From: Sorangium sp025924095
GTDB lineage: Bacteria; Myxococcota_A; Polyangia; Polyangiales; Polyangiaceae
NCBI RefSeq assembly: GCF_051521505.1
Contig: NZ_CP150356.1
Coordinates: 6,758,001-6,822,000, forward strand
Direction: 5' to 3'
DNA length: 64,000 nucleotides
Part shown: positions 26,348-34,823 of the stretch, piece by piece
How positions within the stretch are numbered: the first letter of the stretch is position 1
Layout of the letters: every line of letters starts with the position of its first letter
Translations under genes and position numbers: made by a program
The notes under the pieces: model-generated
What the model was told of the DNA's origin: nothing
Seen by the model: the letters and a program-made list of their open reading frames with translations, nothing else
Databases searched by the model: none

Positions 26348-27850
26348 ATGTTGACGCGCCTCAGTGTACGCGGCTTCAAAAACCTGGACATTGATGTCCA
26401 GCTGGGTCCGTTCACCTGCATCGCAGGTCCCAATGGCGTCGGCAAGTCGAACTTCTTCGACGCGATCTCGTTCCTGTCGTCCTTAGCCGGGAAGCCACTC
26501 CTTGAAGCGGCACTCGACGTGCGTGGCGGAGCCGGTCGGATGGGTGATGTTCGCGGGCTGTTTCGACGTGTAGGCGAAAAGGCCGCGGACACCATGTTCT
26601 TGGGTGCTGAAATGATCGTTCCACCCAGGGGCGAGGATCAGTTAGGCCAGTTGGCCGAAGCATCCATGACCTACCTCCGATATGAGCTCGAGCTCTGCTA
26701 TCGATCCGAACTACCATCACGACCCAATGGTGGAATCGAGATCGTAAGAGAAAGCTTATCTCACCTAAACCTGACGAGCGCAAAACGCTCGCTAGGATTC
26801 CCATGCTCCGAGGAATGGCGACAATCGTGCATTCAAGGACGCCGGACCGTGCCCTACATTTCTACTACCAAAGATGGCGCCGTGCTGTTGCACGCAGATT
26901 CCAAAGGTGGGCACGGTGGTGGAAACCCGAGAAAAATCCGTCGCCCCCAAGATCTGCCGCGTACGGTCCTGTCCACAGCGGAGAACGCCGCCGAGCACCG
27001 CACCGCGACACTGGCCCGCCGCGAGATGCTGTCATGGACCCAGCTCCACCTGGAGCCCTCCGCCCTGCGTGCGCCCGACGACTTCACGGCACCGCCGGTC
27101 ATCGGACCTAATGGATCGCATTTGCCAGCAACGCTGTACAGACTCGCGCGTGACGCAGCAGCAGCGACTGCAGGTGGAGACGCCGACATCTATGCCCGGA
27201 TAGCCAATCGGCTTTCGGAGCTCTTGGAGCAAGTCCGGTCTATCGCTGTGGACATCGACGAGAAGCGCCAACTGCTAAGCATCATCATGACCGATCGGCA
27301 TGGCACATCCCACATGGCAGGCTCCTTATCAGACGGAACGCTTCGATTTCTGGCGCTAGCAGTTATGCACGAAGAGCCGCATCCGCGCTCGCTTCTGTGC
27401 CTCGAAGAACCAGAAAACGGGATGCACCCGGCTCGCGTCCCTGCAATGCTTCGCCTTCTTCAAGAGCTCGCCGTCGACACGGATGAGGCTGTCGGTCCCG
27501 ACAACCCGCTCAGACAGGTACTAATCAACACACACTCTCCTTCAGTTGTAGCGGACGTGCCCGAGGATTCGCTGCTCGTAGCCAAACTCGTCCCGGGAGC
27601 ATCGGGCGCTGAGCACGCGGTTCTGTTGCCTCTCCCAAAGACCTGGCGTGTTCACGACGAAAAAGACCCAACAGTCTCCAAAGGGGACTTGCTGGCGTAC
27701 CTAGATCCGATTGGCCCGCCACGAAGCGATACGATTCCGGGCGAAACGGGGCGTGCGTCGAGTCAGACACCCAGGCGACGGCGAGTGAAGGATCGCCCCG
27801 ATCTACAGGAACTTCTGCCGTTCGACGAATCGCCGCGGGCAGCCGAATGA
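26348..27850 (+). CDS. OLD-like AAA ATPase (AAA_21 type) of a two-gene system
   Basis: The ATG at 26348 opens a 500-residue protein starting LTRLSVRGFKNLDIDVQLGP. Walker A is GPNGVGKSN near residue 30. The ABC-like signature is SLSDGTLRFLALA, Walker B is LLCLEEPENGMHP and the switch His is in INTHSPSVVADV. The middle holds a helical insertion with ALRAPDDFTAPPVIGPNG. Base composition is visibly lower in GC than the flanks, with AT-ending codons uncommon elsewhere in the window, so it was probably acquired. Its partner starts four bases after its stop. Such ATPase plus nuclease-like pairs are found among abortive-infection and restriction-like defence systems; the role here is inferred. Confidence 0.88.
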   Translation: MLTRLSVRGFKNLDIDVQLGPFTCIAGPNGVGKSNFFDAISFLSSLAGKPLLEAALDVRGGAGRMGDVRGLFRRVGEKAADTMFLGAEMIVPPRGEDQLGQLAEASMTYLRYELELCYRSELPSRPNGGIEIVRESLSHLNLTSAKRSLGFPCSEEWRQSCIQGRRTVPYISTTKDGAVLLHADSKGGHGGGNPRKIRRPQDLPRTVLSTAENAAEHRTATLARREMLSWTQLHLEPSALRAPDDFTAPPVIGPNGSHLPATLYRLARDAAAATAGGDADIYARIANRLSELLEQVRSIAVDIDEKRQLLSIIMTDRHGTSHMAGSLSDGTLRFLALAVMHEEPHPRSLLCLEEPENGMHPARVPAMLRLLQELAVDTDEAVGPDNPLRQVLINTHSPSVVADVPEDSLLVAKLVPGASGAEHAVLLPLPKTWRVHDEKDPTVSKGDLLAYLDPIGPPRSDTIPGETGRASSQTPRRRRVKDRPDLQELLPFDESPRAAE

Positions 27851-27854
27851 TCAC

Positions 27855-28487
27855 ATGCGTTTAACATTCTTATCGGATGGCGCCAGTGACCAGGCGCTGC
27901 TCGCGATCCTCCGATGGCTGCTTCGCGAGCGCTCCACGGCATTCTTTCAGTTGGACTGGGCAGATTTGCGGCGCTTGCATCGACCACCATCGAAGCTCGT
28001 GGAGCGGGTACGCAGAGCGCTCGATCTTTACCCATGCAATCTCCTCGTCATTCATCGCGATGCGGAACGCGAACCGATAGAGAAACGGCGCGAGGAGATT
28101 CTCGACGCCACGCGGGACATCCACATACCTGTCGTCAGCCTCGTTCCAGTAAGAATGCAGGAAGCATGGTTCTTGTTCGATGAACAGGCCATCCGCCGCG
28201 CAGCTGGCTGCCCGAATGGCCGCAAACCGCTCTATCTCCCGCCGCTCAAGGATGCCGAAACCATTCCCGATCCGAAACAGGTGCTTTTCGAAGCCCTTCG
28301 CACCGCAAGCAATTTATCAGGGAGACGACTGAAACAGTTCCGCCCGGATGTCCGCCGCCTTGCGGACTTGATGGACGACTTCGGTCCGCTGCGCGAGCTT
28401 ATGGCATTTCGCGCGCTTGAAGAGAGCCTTTGCAATGCACTTCTTACCCTAGGACTATTGCGCTCCGAAGGCGATTCGCACCAATAG
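27855..28487 (+). CDS. DUF4276/TOPRIM-like partner of the ATPase
   Basis: The product has 210 residues, starting four bases after the ATPase stop. It opens MRLTFLSDGASDQALLAILR, the position where DUF4276 and TOPRIM-like proteins carry an acidic-Gly motif. It then has LLVIHRDAEREPIEKRREEI (the D-x-E position), VVSLVPVRMQEAWFLFDEQA and a helical C-terminus. These are the landmarks of DUF4276 proteins, predicted metal-dependent nucleases encoded beside OLD-like ATPases. The first acidic residue is Asp rather than the commoner Glu. Like the ATPase it has lower GC than its surroundings. Together they form a probable two-gene defence module, comparable in layout to PARIS, though assignment to that family needs a search. 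Confidence 0.75.
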   Translation: MRLTFLSDGASDQALLAILRWLLRERSTAFFQLDWADLRRLHRPPSKLVERVRRALDLYPCNLLVIHRDAEREPIEKRREEILDATRDIHIPVVSLVPVRMQEAWFLFDEQAIRRAAGCPNGRKPLYLPPLKDAETIPDPKQVLFEALRTASNLSGRRLKQFRPDVRRLADLMDDFGPLRELMAFRALEESLCNALLTLGLLRSEGDSHQ

Positions 28488-28530
28488 TTGATGAGCTGCG
28501 ACCACAAAAAACGGGACATGTGGCTCAGTC

Positions 28531-28929
28531 ACCTATAACGCCGCGGGCGTCGTGACGAATACCGACGGCGCCATCTCCCGCGCGGCCATCGTCGCGCGGG
28601 AATACGGGATCCCCGCGGTCATCGGCGCGTCCGGAGCGACGGAGCGAATCGCCGATGGCCGGGAGATCCTCGTGGGCGGGACGGAGGGCATGGTGGAGCT
28701 CTTGCTAACGAGTAACGAGCGATGCGAGCGCAGCGATGGGCCGTCTGCGCGGGCTCCTGTGGAGCCTCCCGCCGAGGAGCGGGACGACAACCCCTACGAC
28801 GAGAACGGCGTGGACCGCTCCCTCGTGCGCTGGATGCTCAGCCTGTCCCCCACGGAGCGGCTCGCGCAGGTGCAGAGCGCGATCGACCTGATCATGAGCG
28901 TGCGCGAGCCGTCCGATGGCGATCGCTGA
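28531..28929 (+). pseudogene. Chimeric remnant: PEP-swivelling domain fused to a small VDRSLVRWML-type protein
   Basis: The frame from about 28531 codes AGVVTNTDGAISRAAIVARE, then YGIPAVIGASG, the mobile phosphohistidine domain of PEP-utilising enzymes. The phospho-acceptor His is replaced by Arg (ISRAA versus the usual LSHAA). It runs on through ERIADGREILVGGTEGMVEL and then abruptly into NPYDENGVDRSLVRWMLSLS, then PTERLAQVQSAIDLI, a different small-protein family often found before nucleotidyltransferase-like genes. No ribosome site is evident. I interpret it as the end of one dead gene joined to a second small gene. Confidence 0.55.
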
Positions 28930-29053
28930 CATCCTGCACGCGCTGGTACACCGTCACATCGATTCGGCGCTCAGCGATGGCGCGCAGCGGTTTCCGCCGC
29001 ACCATCCTGCTCGACTGCCCCCTCTGACGAAACGGAGTCGTGCTCATCAGGCG
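28916..29053 (+). pseudogene. Truncated start of a nucleotidyltransferase-like gene
   Basis: An ATG at 28916 overlaps the end of the preceding frame and codes MAIADILHALVHRHIDS. This resembles the first helix of small MNT/AbiEii-like nucleotidyltransferases, which normally continue into a VVGG motif. Here the match stops after about 17 residues and the frame continues antisense to the gene at 28971-29192. The call rests on a short stretch and on the upstream partner. Confidence 0.35.
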
Positions 29054-29192
29054 ATTGTCGGGCAGCAGATTTTTCGCCAGTTTTTCGCAAGCGCCGAAAG
29101 GACTCGAAGATCGAGTCAATATCATAATTGTGCTCGTTCGCGATAGAGTCGCGAATCGCACGGACCTCATCCACGATCGGGTCGTTTATCAT
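28971..29192 (-). CDS. Small DPIVDEVRAIRD-type protein, possibly antitoxin-like
   Basis: The ATG at 29192 has GAGGAGAA three to four bases upstream. The 73-residue product begins MINDPIVDEVRAIRDSIANE, then HNYDIDSIFESFRRLRKTGE. This pattern is shared by many short proteins of cyanobacteria and myxobacteria that often accompany toxin genes. The C-terminal 30 residues (DSVSSEGAVEQDGAAETAAR) look unrelated and may result from readthrough into other sequence. No partner is left on this strand. It has lower GC at its N-terminal part. Confidence 0.6.
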   Translation of the reverse strand: MINDPIVDEVRAIRDSIANEHNYDIDSIFESFRRLRKTGEKSAARQSPDEHDSVSSEGAVEQDGAAETAARHR

Positions 29193-29422
29193 GGCTTCTC
29201 CTCGAAGGTGAGCTCCTCCGGCGTGCAGAGGATGAGACCGAGGACGATTCTAGCAGCCACGTGCCAGGTGCGCCGCAACACCGTGACTGCGCCCGCCGCG
29301 CAGCGAGGCGCAGCGCGCAGGCGGCCGGGGTCAAGCTACCGCGGGTAGTGGATGGCCCTCCATCGATCTGACCTGATGAAGCTCACCACGCCTGGCAGGC
29401 TGGCAGCCCTGCCCGCCCCTCT

Positions 29423-30967
29423 CTACTGCCTCACCGGCAGCTCCACAACGAAGCTCGCCCCCTCCCCCGGCGCGCTCTCCACCGTCACCGCCCCGCCGTG
29501 CGCCTCGACGACGCTCTTCACGATCGCCAGCCCGAGCCCCGTCCCGTTGCGGCTCTCGTCGGTCGTGAAGAACCTGTCGAAGATCCGCGCCCGATGCTGC
29601 GCCGGCACCCCCGGCCCCCGGTCGCGCACCGCGATCCTCGCCGTCTTCCCACCTTCGCCACCTGCCCCGCCCTCCCCGCCCTCCACGGTCACCACCACCG
29701 CCTCCCCCGGCGGCGAGAACCTCACCGCGTTGTCCACGAGGTTCAAGAGCGCCGTCTCCAGGTCGGTCTGCCGCGCCCGGAGCAGCCGCTTCCGCAGCTC
29801 GTACCGCAGCACGACCGGCTGCCCGGAGGTCGCGCACCGCTCCACGACGCGCGCCACGAGCGCCTCCAGGTCGAACACCGTCATCGCCTCGCTCGACGCC
29901 TCGATGCGGCTCAGCTCCAGGAGCCTCGACACGAGCCGGTCGAGCCGCGCCACGTCGAGCTCGATGTTCCGCAGAAAGCGCCGCCGCGCCTCGAGATCGT
30001 CCGCCGCCCCCTCGTCCAGCAGCTCGGCAGCCCCACGGATCGACGTGAGCGGCGACTTGAACTCGTGCGCCACGTCGGCCGCGAAATCCGAGATGTACCG
30101 CAGGCGCGCCCCCAGCCGCTCGTTCATCGCCGCGAACGACGCGCCGAGGTCGCGGATCTCGCCGCTGCCCGAGACGGGCACCACGATGTCGCGCTCGCCG
30201 GAAGCGATGCGCTTGGCCGCGCGCGAGAGCTTGCCGAGCGGCCTCGAGATCGACCACGCGAGCACCAGCGTGACGAGGCCGGTGAACAGGCTCGCGATCA
30301 AGAGGACACGGAGGAGCCCCGAGCGGATCCGGTGCAGCTCGACGAGCACCGGCTGCGTCGAGCGCACCACGTAGACGGCGCCCAGCACCTCGCCGCCCCA
30401 CCGGATCGGCTCGGCCAGGAACAGGAGGACCGCCGGCTGCCGCTCCCGGACGCGCGTGCTCGCTGCGCGGCGCCCGGCGAGCGCGTCGCGCACCTCCGCG
30501 CGGTCCGGGACCTCGGGCCAGCGCTCGCGCGCGTCCTCGCCGAAAGGCCGCACCTCGTCGGCGAGATCGGCGAGGCCCCGGCCCGAACCGCCCTGGCTGC
30601 GCGCCGAGATGAGCCGGGGGGCCGCCGGCTCCGGCCCCTCGGGCGGACCGTTCTCGTGCGAGTCGGCGACCACCGCGCCCGCCCCGTCGAGGACCCGGAC
30701 GCGCGTGCGCGTGTGCCTCGCGGCCCGGGTCAGGACGTCGCCGTGCTCCGGCGCGTCGAGCTCGAGCCCCCGGTCGAGCGCCGACGTGAGCATCGCCGCC
30801 ACAAGGACCGCCTGGTTCGCCATGTCGCGCTCCAGCGAGCCGAGCAGCTGCCGCTCGTAGAGGCGCGCGAACTCGAGCCCGGCCACCGGCACGAGCAGGA
30901 CCACCAGGTTGACGATGAGCAGCCGGACGCGGATCCGGCCGAGCTCGCGGCGCAGGCGCTCGATCAT
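29423..30967 (-). CDS. Membrane sensor histidine kinase
   Basis: This 514-residue protein has one N-terminal span (VRLLIVNLVVLLVPVAGLEF), a periplasmic sensor of about 200 residues and a second span (LLIASLFTGLVTLVLAWSI). A HAMP linker leads to the phosphoacceptor box DVAHEFKSPLTSIRGAAELL. The catalytic domain has NLVDNAVRFSP (N box), RDRGPGVP (G1), DRFFTTDESRNGTGLGLAIV (F and G2 boxes) and SAPGEGASFVV. ATG 30967 is chosen over 30982; neither has a strong ribosome site. It is the last gene of the leftward operon that includes its regulator, 27 bp upstream. Confidence 0.92.
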   Translation of the reverse strand: MIERLRRELGRIRVRLLIVNLVVLLVPVAGLEFARLYERQLLGSLERDMANQAVLVAAMLTSALDRGLELDAPEHGDVLTRAARHTRTRVRVLDGAGAVVADSHENGPPEGPEPAAPRLISARSQGGSGRGLADLADEVRPFGEDARERWPEVPDRAEVRDALAGRRAASTRVRERQPAVLLFLAEPIRWGGEVLGAVYVVRSTQPVLVELHRIRSGLLRVLLIASLFTGLVTLVLAWSISRPLGKLSRAAKRIASGERDIVVPVSGSGEIRDLGASFAAMNERLGARLRYISDFAADVAHEFKSPLTSIRGAAELLDEGAADDLEARRRFLRNIELDVARLDRLVSRLLELSRIEASSEAMTVFDLEALVARVVERCATSGQPVVLRYELRKRLLRARQTDLETALLNLVDNAVRFSPPGEAVVVTVEGGEGGAGGEGGKTARIAVRDRGPGVPAQHRARIFDRFFTTDESRNGTGLGLAIVKSVVEAHGGAVTVESAPGEGASFVVELPVRQ

Positions 30968-30994
30968 CGCATGGCCCGGCATCGCGCGGCCCGG

Positions 30995-31693
30995 CTACGC
31001 CCCGTGCAGCTTGTAGCCGACGCCGTGGACCGTCGCGATCGGATCACCGCCAACTACGCGAAACTTCGCGCGAATCCGGCGAACGTGGGTGTCGATCGTG
31101 CGCTCCGTGATGAGGTTGTCGTAGCGGTAGGCGCGCTGCATGAGCTGGCCGCGCGAGAGCACCACCCCCGGCCGCTCGAGCAGCGCGCCGAGCACGCCGA
31201 GCTCGGTCGCGGTGAGCGACACGAGCTGCCCGAGGTAGCGGGCCTCGTGACGGTCGGTGTCGACCTCGATCGGGCCGTGGCGGAGCACCGCCGTGCGCGC
31301 GCCTACGGGCGGCGGCGCGGGCGGCGGCGCCTCGGCCCGCCGGAGCAGCGCGCGCACGCGCGCCACGAGCTCGCGCGGCGAGAACGGCTTCGTGAGGTAG
31401 TCGTCGCCGCCGAGCTCGAGGCCGACGATCCGGTCGACCTCGTCGCCGCGCGCCGACAGGAAGAGGATCGGCGTCCTGCTCGCGGCGCGCAGCCGCCGGC
31501 ACACCTCCAGGCCGTCGAGCTCGGGGAGCATCACGTCGAGCACGATGAGGTCCACCTGCCCCGCCCCCGCCGCCTCGAGCGCGGCGCGCCCGTCGGCCAC
31601 CGCCGTCACGAGGTAGCCCTCCTTTTGCAGGGCGTAGAGCAGGACCTCGCGGATGCGCGCCTCATCGTCGACGACCAGGATGTGCTTGCTCAC
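30995..31693 (-). CDS. OmpR/PhoB-type response regulator
   Basis: GTG at 31693 overlaps the preceding stop by four bases and gives 232 residues. The receiver domain has the acidic pair in HILVVDDEARIREVL, the phospho-Asp in VDLIVLDVMLPELDG, Ser in PILFLSARG and Lys in YLTKPFSPRELVARV. The C-terminal winged helix includes SLTATELGVLGALLERPGVV and the recognition region TERTIDTHVRRIRAKF, then YKLHGA at the end. It should bind DNA after phosphorylation by the adjacent histidine kinase. Its targets may include this operon. Confidence 0.93.
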   Translation of the reverse strand: MSKHILVVDDEARIREVLLYALQKEGYLVTAVADGRAALEAAGAGQVDLIVLDVMLPELDGLEVCRRLRAASRTPILFLSARGDEVDRIVGLELGGDDYLTKPFSPRELVARVRALLRRAEAPPPAPPPVGARTAVLRHGPIEVDTDRHEARYLGQLVSLTATELGVLGALLERPGVVLSRGQLMQRAYRYDNLITERTIDTHVRRIRAKFRVVGGDPIATVHGVGYKLHGA

Positions 31694-32391
31694 GTCGCGA
31701 TAGGTTCCTCTGATCCAGCGCCGCCGTGCGCGTCGATGGCCGCGTCGAGGCCCTCCACGCGCGCCCAGACCTCGGACACGATACCACCGACGCCCTCGAC
31801 CGAGGATCCGGCGAAGCGCGCCAGGACGAGCTGCGTGCGCAGCGCCTGGACGAGATCCGCGAGCTCCTCGAGGGCGCGGGCGTCGCGGTCGCGCATCGCC
31901 CGCAGGCGGCGGATGTTCTCGAGGTGGAGGTGCGCCGTCGCCAGCGCGCGCCCGGAGCCCGCGCCGCCGCGCTCGATCTCGGCGACGCGCGCGGCGGCGG
32001 CGGCCTCGTCGAAGCCGCTCTGGCGGAGCAGCGCGTCGAGCTCGGCGTGGCGGGCGGCGGCGCGCGCCACCTCGGCCTCGATGCGCGAGGCGGCGTCGCG
32101 CGACAGGAGCGCCTCGAACGAGGTGCCGGCGCACGCGCTGACCCCCTCGCGCAGGGCTCCCTGGACGCGCGCGGCGGCGGTGCCCGCGTCGCCGTCCGGG
32201 CGCGCGCCGCCCGCCCCGCGGCCCGCGGTGAGCGCGACGGGCGCCCAGATGGGCCAGAGCGGCAAGCAGAGCGCCGCGGAGAGCGCGGCGCGCCGGCGCG
32301 CGTCGCCGCGATCGCGCGAGGCGCGGTACACCGCCACGGCGCACGCGAGGCCCGCGATCAGGTACAGGATCGAGAGGTCGCGGAGGCTCAT
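31690..32391 (-). CDS. Membrane-anchored helical protein of unknown function
   Basis: The product has 233 residues. Two hydrophobic segments lie near the N-terminus (LSILYLIAGLACAVAVYRAS and AALCLPLWPIWAPVALTAG). The rest is a long Ala/Arg/Glu-rich helical region (ASRIEAEVARAAARHAELDA, then LEELADLVQALRTQLVLARF), probably coiled coil in the cytoplasm. No family was recognised. Start and stop both overlap the neighbouring genes by four bases, so it is translated as part of the two-component operon and may modulate the kinase. Confidence 0.8.
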   Translation of the reverse strand: MSLRDLSILYLIAGLACAVAVYRASRDRGDARRRAALSAALCLPLWPIWAPVALTAGRGAGGARPDGDAGTAAARVQGALREGVSACAGTSFEALLSRDAASRIEAEVARAAARHAELDALLRQSGFDEAAAAARVAEIERGGAGSGRALATAHLHLENIRRLRAMRDRDARALEELADLVQALRTQLVLARFAGSSVEGVGGIVSEVWARVEGLDAAIDAHGGAGSEEPIAT

Positions 32392-33152
32392 CGCTCGCCC
32401 TCCGTCAGGCCGCCGCCCGCGGCGCCCTCTTCGTTCTCGTACGGGTACGGGTAGCCGTGCGGGTAGTCGGAGGGATCGGGCGGGAGCCCGTCGTCGTCGT
32501 AGATCCCGAGCGCGGAGCGGCAGCTCTTCACGAACGCGTCGGGGAAGCTCCCCTCGCGGGCGCGCAGGAACGGGACCTCCTTCGCGCTCGGCCGCCCGAT
32601 GTACGGCCGGAGGATCCACGCGGCCTGGCCGCCGATCGCGAAGAAGACAGCCATGAAGGCGACCGCGGTGAGCCAGCGGCCCTTGCCCACGCCGATGCCG
32701 CGCACGAGCACGCCGAGCGCCGCGAGGCCCGCGACGGCGTAGGCGAGCCAGGCGGCGACCGAGGAGGCGTGGTAGCCGAGCCCCAGATCGATGAGCAGCC
32801 AGAGCACAGGCGCGAACGCGAGCAGCACGAGCGAGGAGCGGCCCGCCGACGCGAGGGCGAGGGCGATGACGGACCGCATCGGCCAGGGGCGGCCGAGGAC
32901 CGCCGCGAGCGCATGGAACGCCGGGGCGCAGAGCACGAGCGTGATCAGCATCGCGAGCGGCACCTTGATGGCCGCGTAGAGGATCTGCTCGTCGCCGCGG
33001 AAGCTGCCGATCACGCCGCCGAACACGGCGGAGCCGAGGGCGATGGCGCCGAGCGACGCGAGCGCGATGGCGCGGATGTCCCTGTCCTCACGGCAGCTCG
33101 CGGCCACCTCGGAGGGCGCCCGGAGCAGGCGGCTCAGGACGGCGGCGCTCAC
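32388..33152 (-). CDS. Polytopic membrane protein of unknown function
   Basis: This 254-residue protein has about six predicted spans, for example AIALGSAVFGGVIGSF, VPLAMLITLVLCAPAFHALA, LVLLAFAPVLWLLIDLGLGY, AWLAYAVAGLAALGVLV and LTAVAFMAVFFAIGG. The C-terminal tail is soluble and acidic (DDDGLPPDPSDYPHGYPYPY). The N-terminus MSAAVLSRLLRAPSEVAAS is duplicated at DNA level at 41041-41100. The layout resembles Yip1/DUF1282-like integral proteins, but this is not certain. It overlaps both neighbours by four bases. Confidence 0.8.
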   Translation of the reverse strand: MSAAVLSRLLRAPSEVAASCREDRDIRAIALASLGAIALGSAVFGGVIGSFRGDEQILYAAIKVPLAMLITLVLCAPAFHALAAVLGRPWPMRSVIALALASAGRSSLVLLAFAPVLWLLIDLGLGYHASSVAAWLAYAVAGLAALGVLVRGIGVGKGRWLTAVAFMAVFFAIGGQAAWILRPYIGRPSAKEVPFLRAREGSFPDAFVKSCRSALGIYDDDGLPPDPSDYPHGYPYPYENEEGAAGGGLTEGER

Positions 33153-33868
33153 GAGTTACCCCCGTCCAGGAGCGGGAGCGCTTCCCACCAGACGCGCAGG
33201 GCGAGCACGACGGCGAACGCCGCGAAGCCGAGGAGCGCCGCGGTGTACCCGGACCGGGTGAAGAGGCCCTGATCGCGCCGGAGCGCGGCGCCGAGGTCGC
33301 GCAGGAAGACGCGCACGCCGAGGGCGCCGCCGACGGCGAGGCCGAGCAGCCCCATGAGCGCCGCCGTGTCCTGCGACCCGCTCGTGACGACGAAGAGCGC
33401 GGCGGCGGGCGCGAGGCCGCCGAGCACGAGGCCGGTGGCCGCGGCGGCGCGCGCCGTGGCCGACAGCACGCGCGAGGGGTCGAGCGGCGCGTCGAAGAGG
33501 GTCAGGACGATCGTCAGCGCGGGGACGCCCAGGCAGGCGACGGCGATCATGGCCGCGGGGACGCCGGCGGCGTGGTGGACGAACGACATGCCGCCCTGCC
33601 GCGCGCCGAGCGCGAGGCCATAGACCGAGGCGAGGCCGACGCCGACGCCGAACCTGGACAGGTCGTGACGGAGCTCGGCCGCCGGCCGCTCGACGAGAAG
33701 AGAGGCCGTCCAGCTGGGGTGTCCAGCGCGCGCCGCGGGCTCGGCGGCCACGCCGGCCGCGGGCGGCGGCGGCGCGTCGTCTCGATGCGGCGCGGGCCCG
33801 GGAACACCGGCTTCCGTGCCGGGCTCCGGCGAGGGTGGGATGAGAAGACAGGGAGCTTGCGCGTGCAC
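33149..33868 (-). CDS. Polytopic membrane protein, first gene of the operon
   Basis: GTG at 33868 with GGAGG four to five bases upstream is the likely start (239 residues). Everything upstream in the open frame is antisense to the Uma2-family gene. A Pro-rich cytoplasmic N-terminus of about 65 residues precedes about five spans (VGVGLASVYGLALG, VPAAMIAVACLGVPALTIVL, AAATGLVLGGLAPAAALFVV, ALMGLLGLAVGGALGV and AALLGFAAFAVVLALRVW). The fold resembles the next membrane protein, so the two may form a heteromer. Function is unknown. Confidence 0.8.
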   Translation of the reverse strand: MHAQAPCLLIPPSPEPGTEAGVPGPAPHRDDAPPPPAAGVAAEPAARAGHPSWTASLLVERPAAELRHDLSRFGVGVGLASVYGLALGARQGGMSFVHHAAGVPAAMIAVACLGVPALTIVLTLFDAPLDPSRVLSATARAAAATGLVLGGLAPAAALFVVTSGSQDTAALMGLLGLAVGGALGVRVFLRDLGAALRRDQGLFTRSGYTAALLGFAAFAVVLALRVWWEALPLLDGGNS

Positions 33869-34162
33869 AGGACCTCCGGGGTGGTGAGCGCTGCGCGGCA
33901 CGCTCGACCGAACCTCCTGGACCGATCGCCCGAGGAGGCTCGGCCTGGTCGCTGCCGCGCAGGCCTCGACGGAAGTACCCCCCGGGCGAGGCGCGCCCGC
34001 GCCCGCGACAAGGAAGGGACGCGGAGAGGTTGTGGCGAAGTTGTGGCAGGTCGCCCGCCGTGGCCGGAGCCACCCGGGAGCAGGGACATCGCCCGTCCCC
34101 GGACAGGCGCCGGCCGCCGTCGGCCTGCAAGCCAGCGGCGGCGCGCGGTGTATGCTGGCGGG

Positions 34163-34750
34163 ATGTCGGTCGCCATCCAGCTCGGGCCCCGGGCCGCCCT
34201 CGCCGATCTGCTGGCCATCCCGGAGGAGCAGCGCTTTCACGAGATCCTCGACGGCGAGCTCGTGCGCAAGGCCATGCCCAGCGGCCCCCACGGGAGGGCG
34301 CAGCGCGTCCTCGGAGGCCGCATCGGCGATCCGTACGACCGGCGGCCGGGCGGGCGGCTCCCGGGCGGGTGGTGGATCGTGACCGAGGCCGAGGTGCAGC
34401 TCGAAGAGGCTCAGGTCTATCGCCCCGACGGGGTCGGATGGCGGCGGGAGAGGTTGCCCGAGCTGCCCAGGACGACGCCGATCTCGGTACGCCCCGACTG
34501 GGTGTGCGAGGTGCTTTCGCCGTCCAGCGCACGCAACGATCGGGTGAAGAAGATGCGCGTCTATCAGCGATGCGGGGTACCGCATTACTGGATCGTGGAT
34601 CCCGAGGACCAGACGCTGACCGTCCACCGCTGGACGTCCGAGGGATATCTGCTGATCCTCACCGCCGAGCGCGGAGAGCGCGTCAGGGCAGAGCCGTTCG
34701 GGGAGGTGGAGCTGGAGATGGACGCGCTCTTCGGAGACGAGGCCACGTGA
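34163..34750 (+). CDS. Uma2-family (PD-(D/E)XK-like) protein
   Basis: ATG 34163 gives 195 residues. Landmarks of the Uma2 family are EILDGELVRKAMPS near the N-terminus, WWIVTEAEVQL, the Asp in YRPDGVGW, the conserved WVCEVLSPSSARNDRVKKMR (Glu and Lys/Arg of the nuclease-like core) and VYQRCGVPHYWIVDPEDQTL. Such proteins are common in large numbers in myxobacteria and cyanobacteria and are predicted restriction-endonuclease-fold proteins of unknown function. The 80 bp before the start recurs in decayed form at 41100-41190. Confidence 0.88.
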   Translation: MSVAIQLGPRAALADLLAIPEEQRFHEILDGELVRKAMPSGPHGRAQRVLGGRIGDPYDRRPGGRLPGGWWIVTEAEVQLEEAQVYRPDGVGWRRERLPELPRTTPISVRPDWVCEVLSPSSARNDRVKKMRVYQRCGVPHYWIVDPEDQTLTVHRWTSEGYLLILTAERGERVRAEPFGEVELEMDALFGDEAT

Positions 34751-34823
34751 CAGCGGTCGATCGGCCCGCCGCGACGTGCGTGGGCCGCAGGCGCATCTCA
34801 TCCATGCATCGAAGGAGCCGCCT

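Noticed and set aside
29498..32656. A frame of over 1000 codons on the plus strand over the two-component operon
   Set aside because: It is the mirror of well-supported kinase and regulator genes and is Arg/Pro/His-rich without domains.
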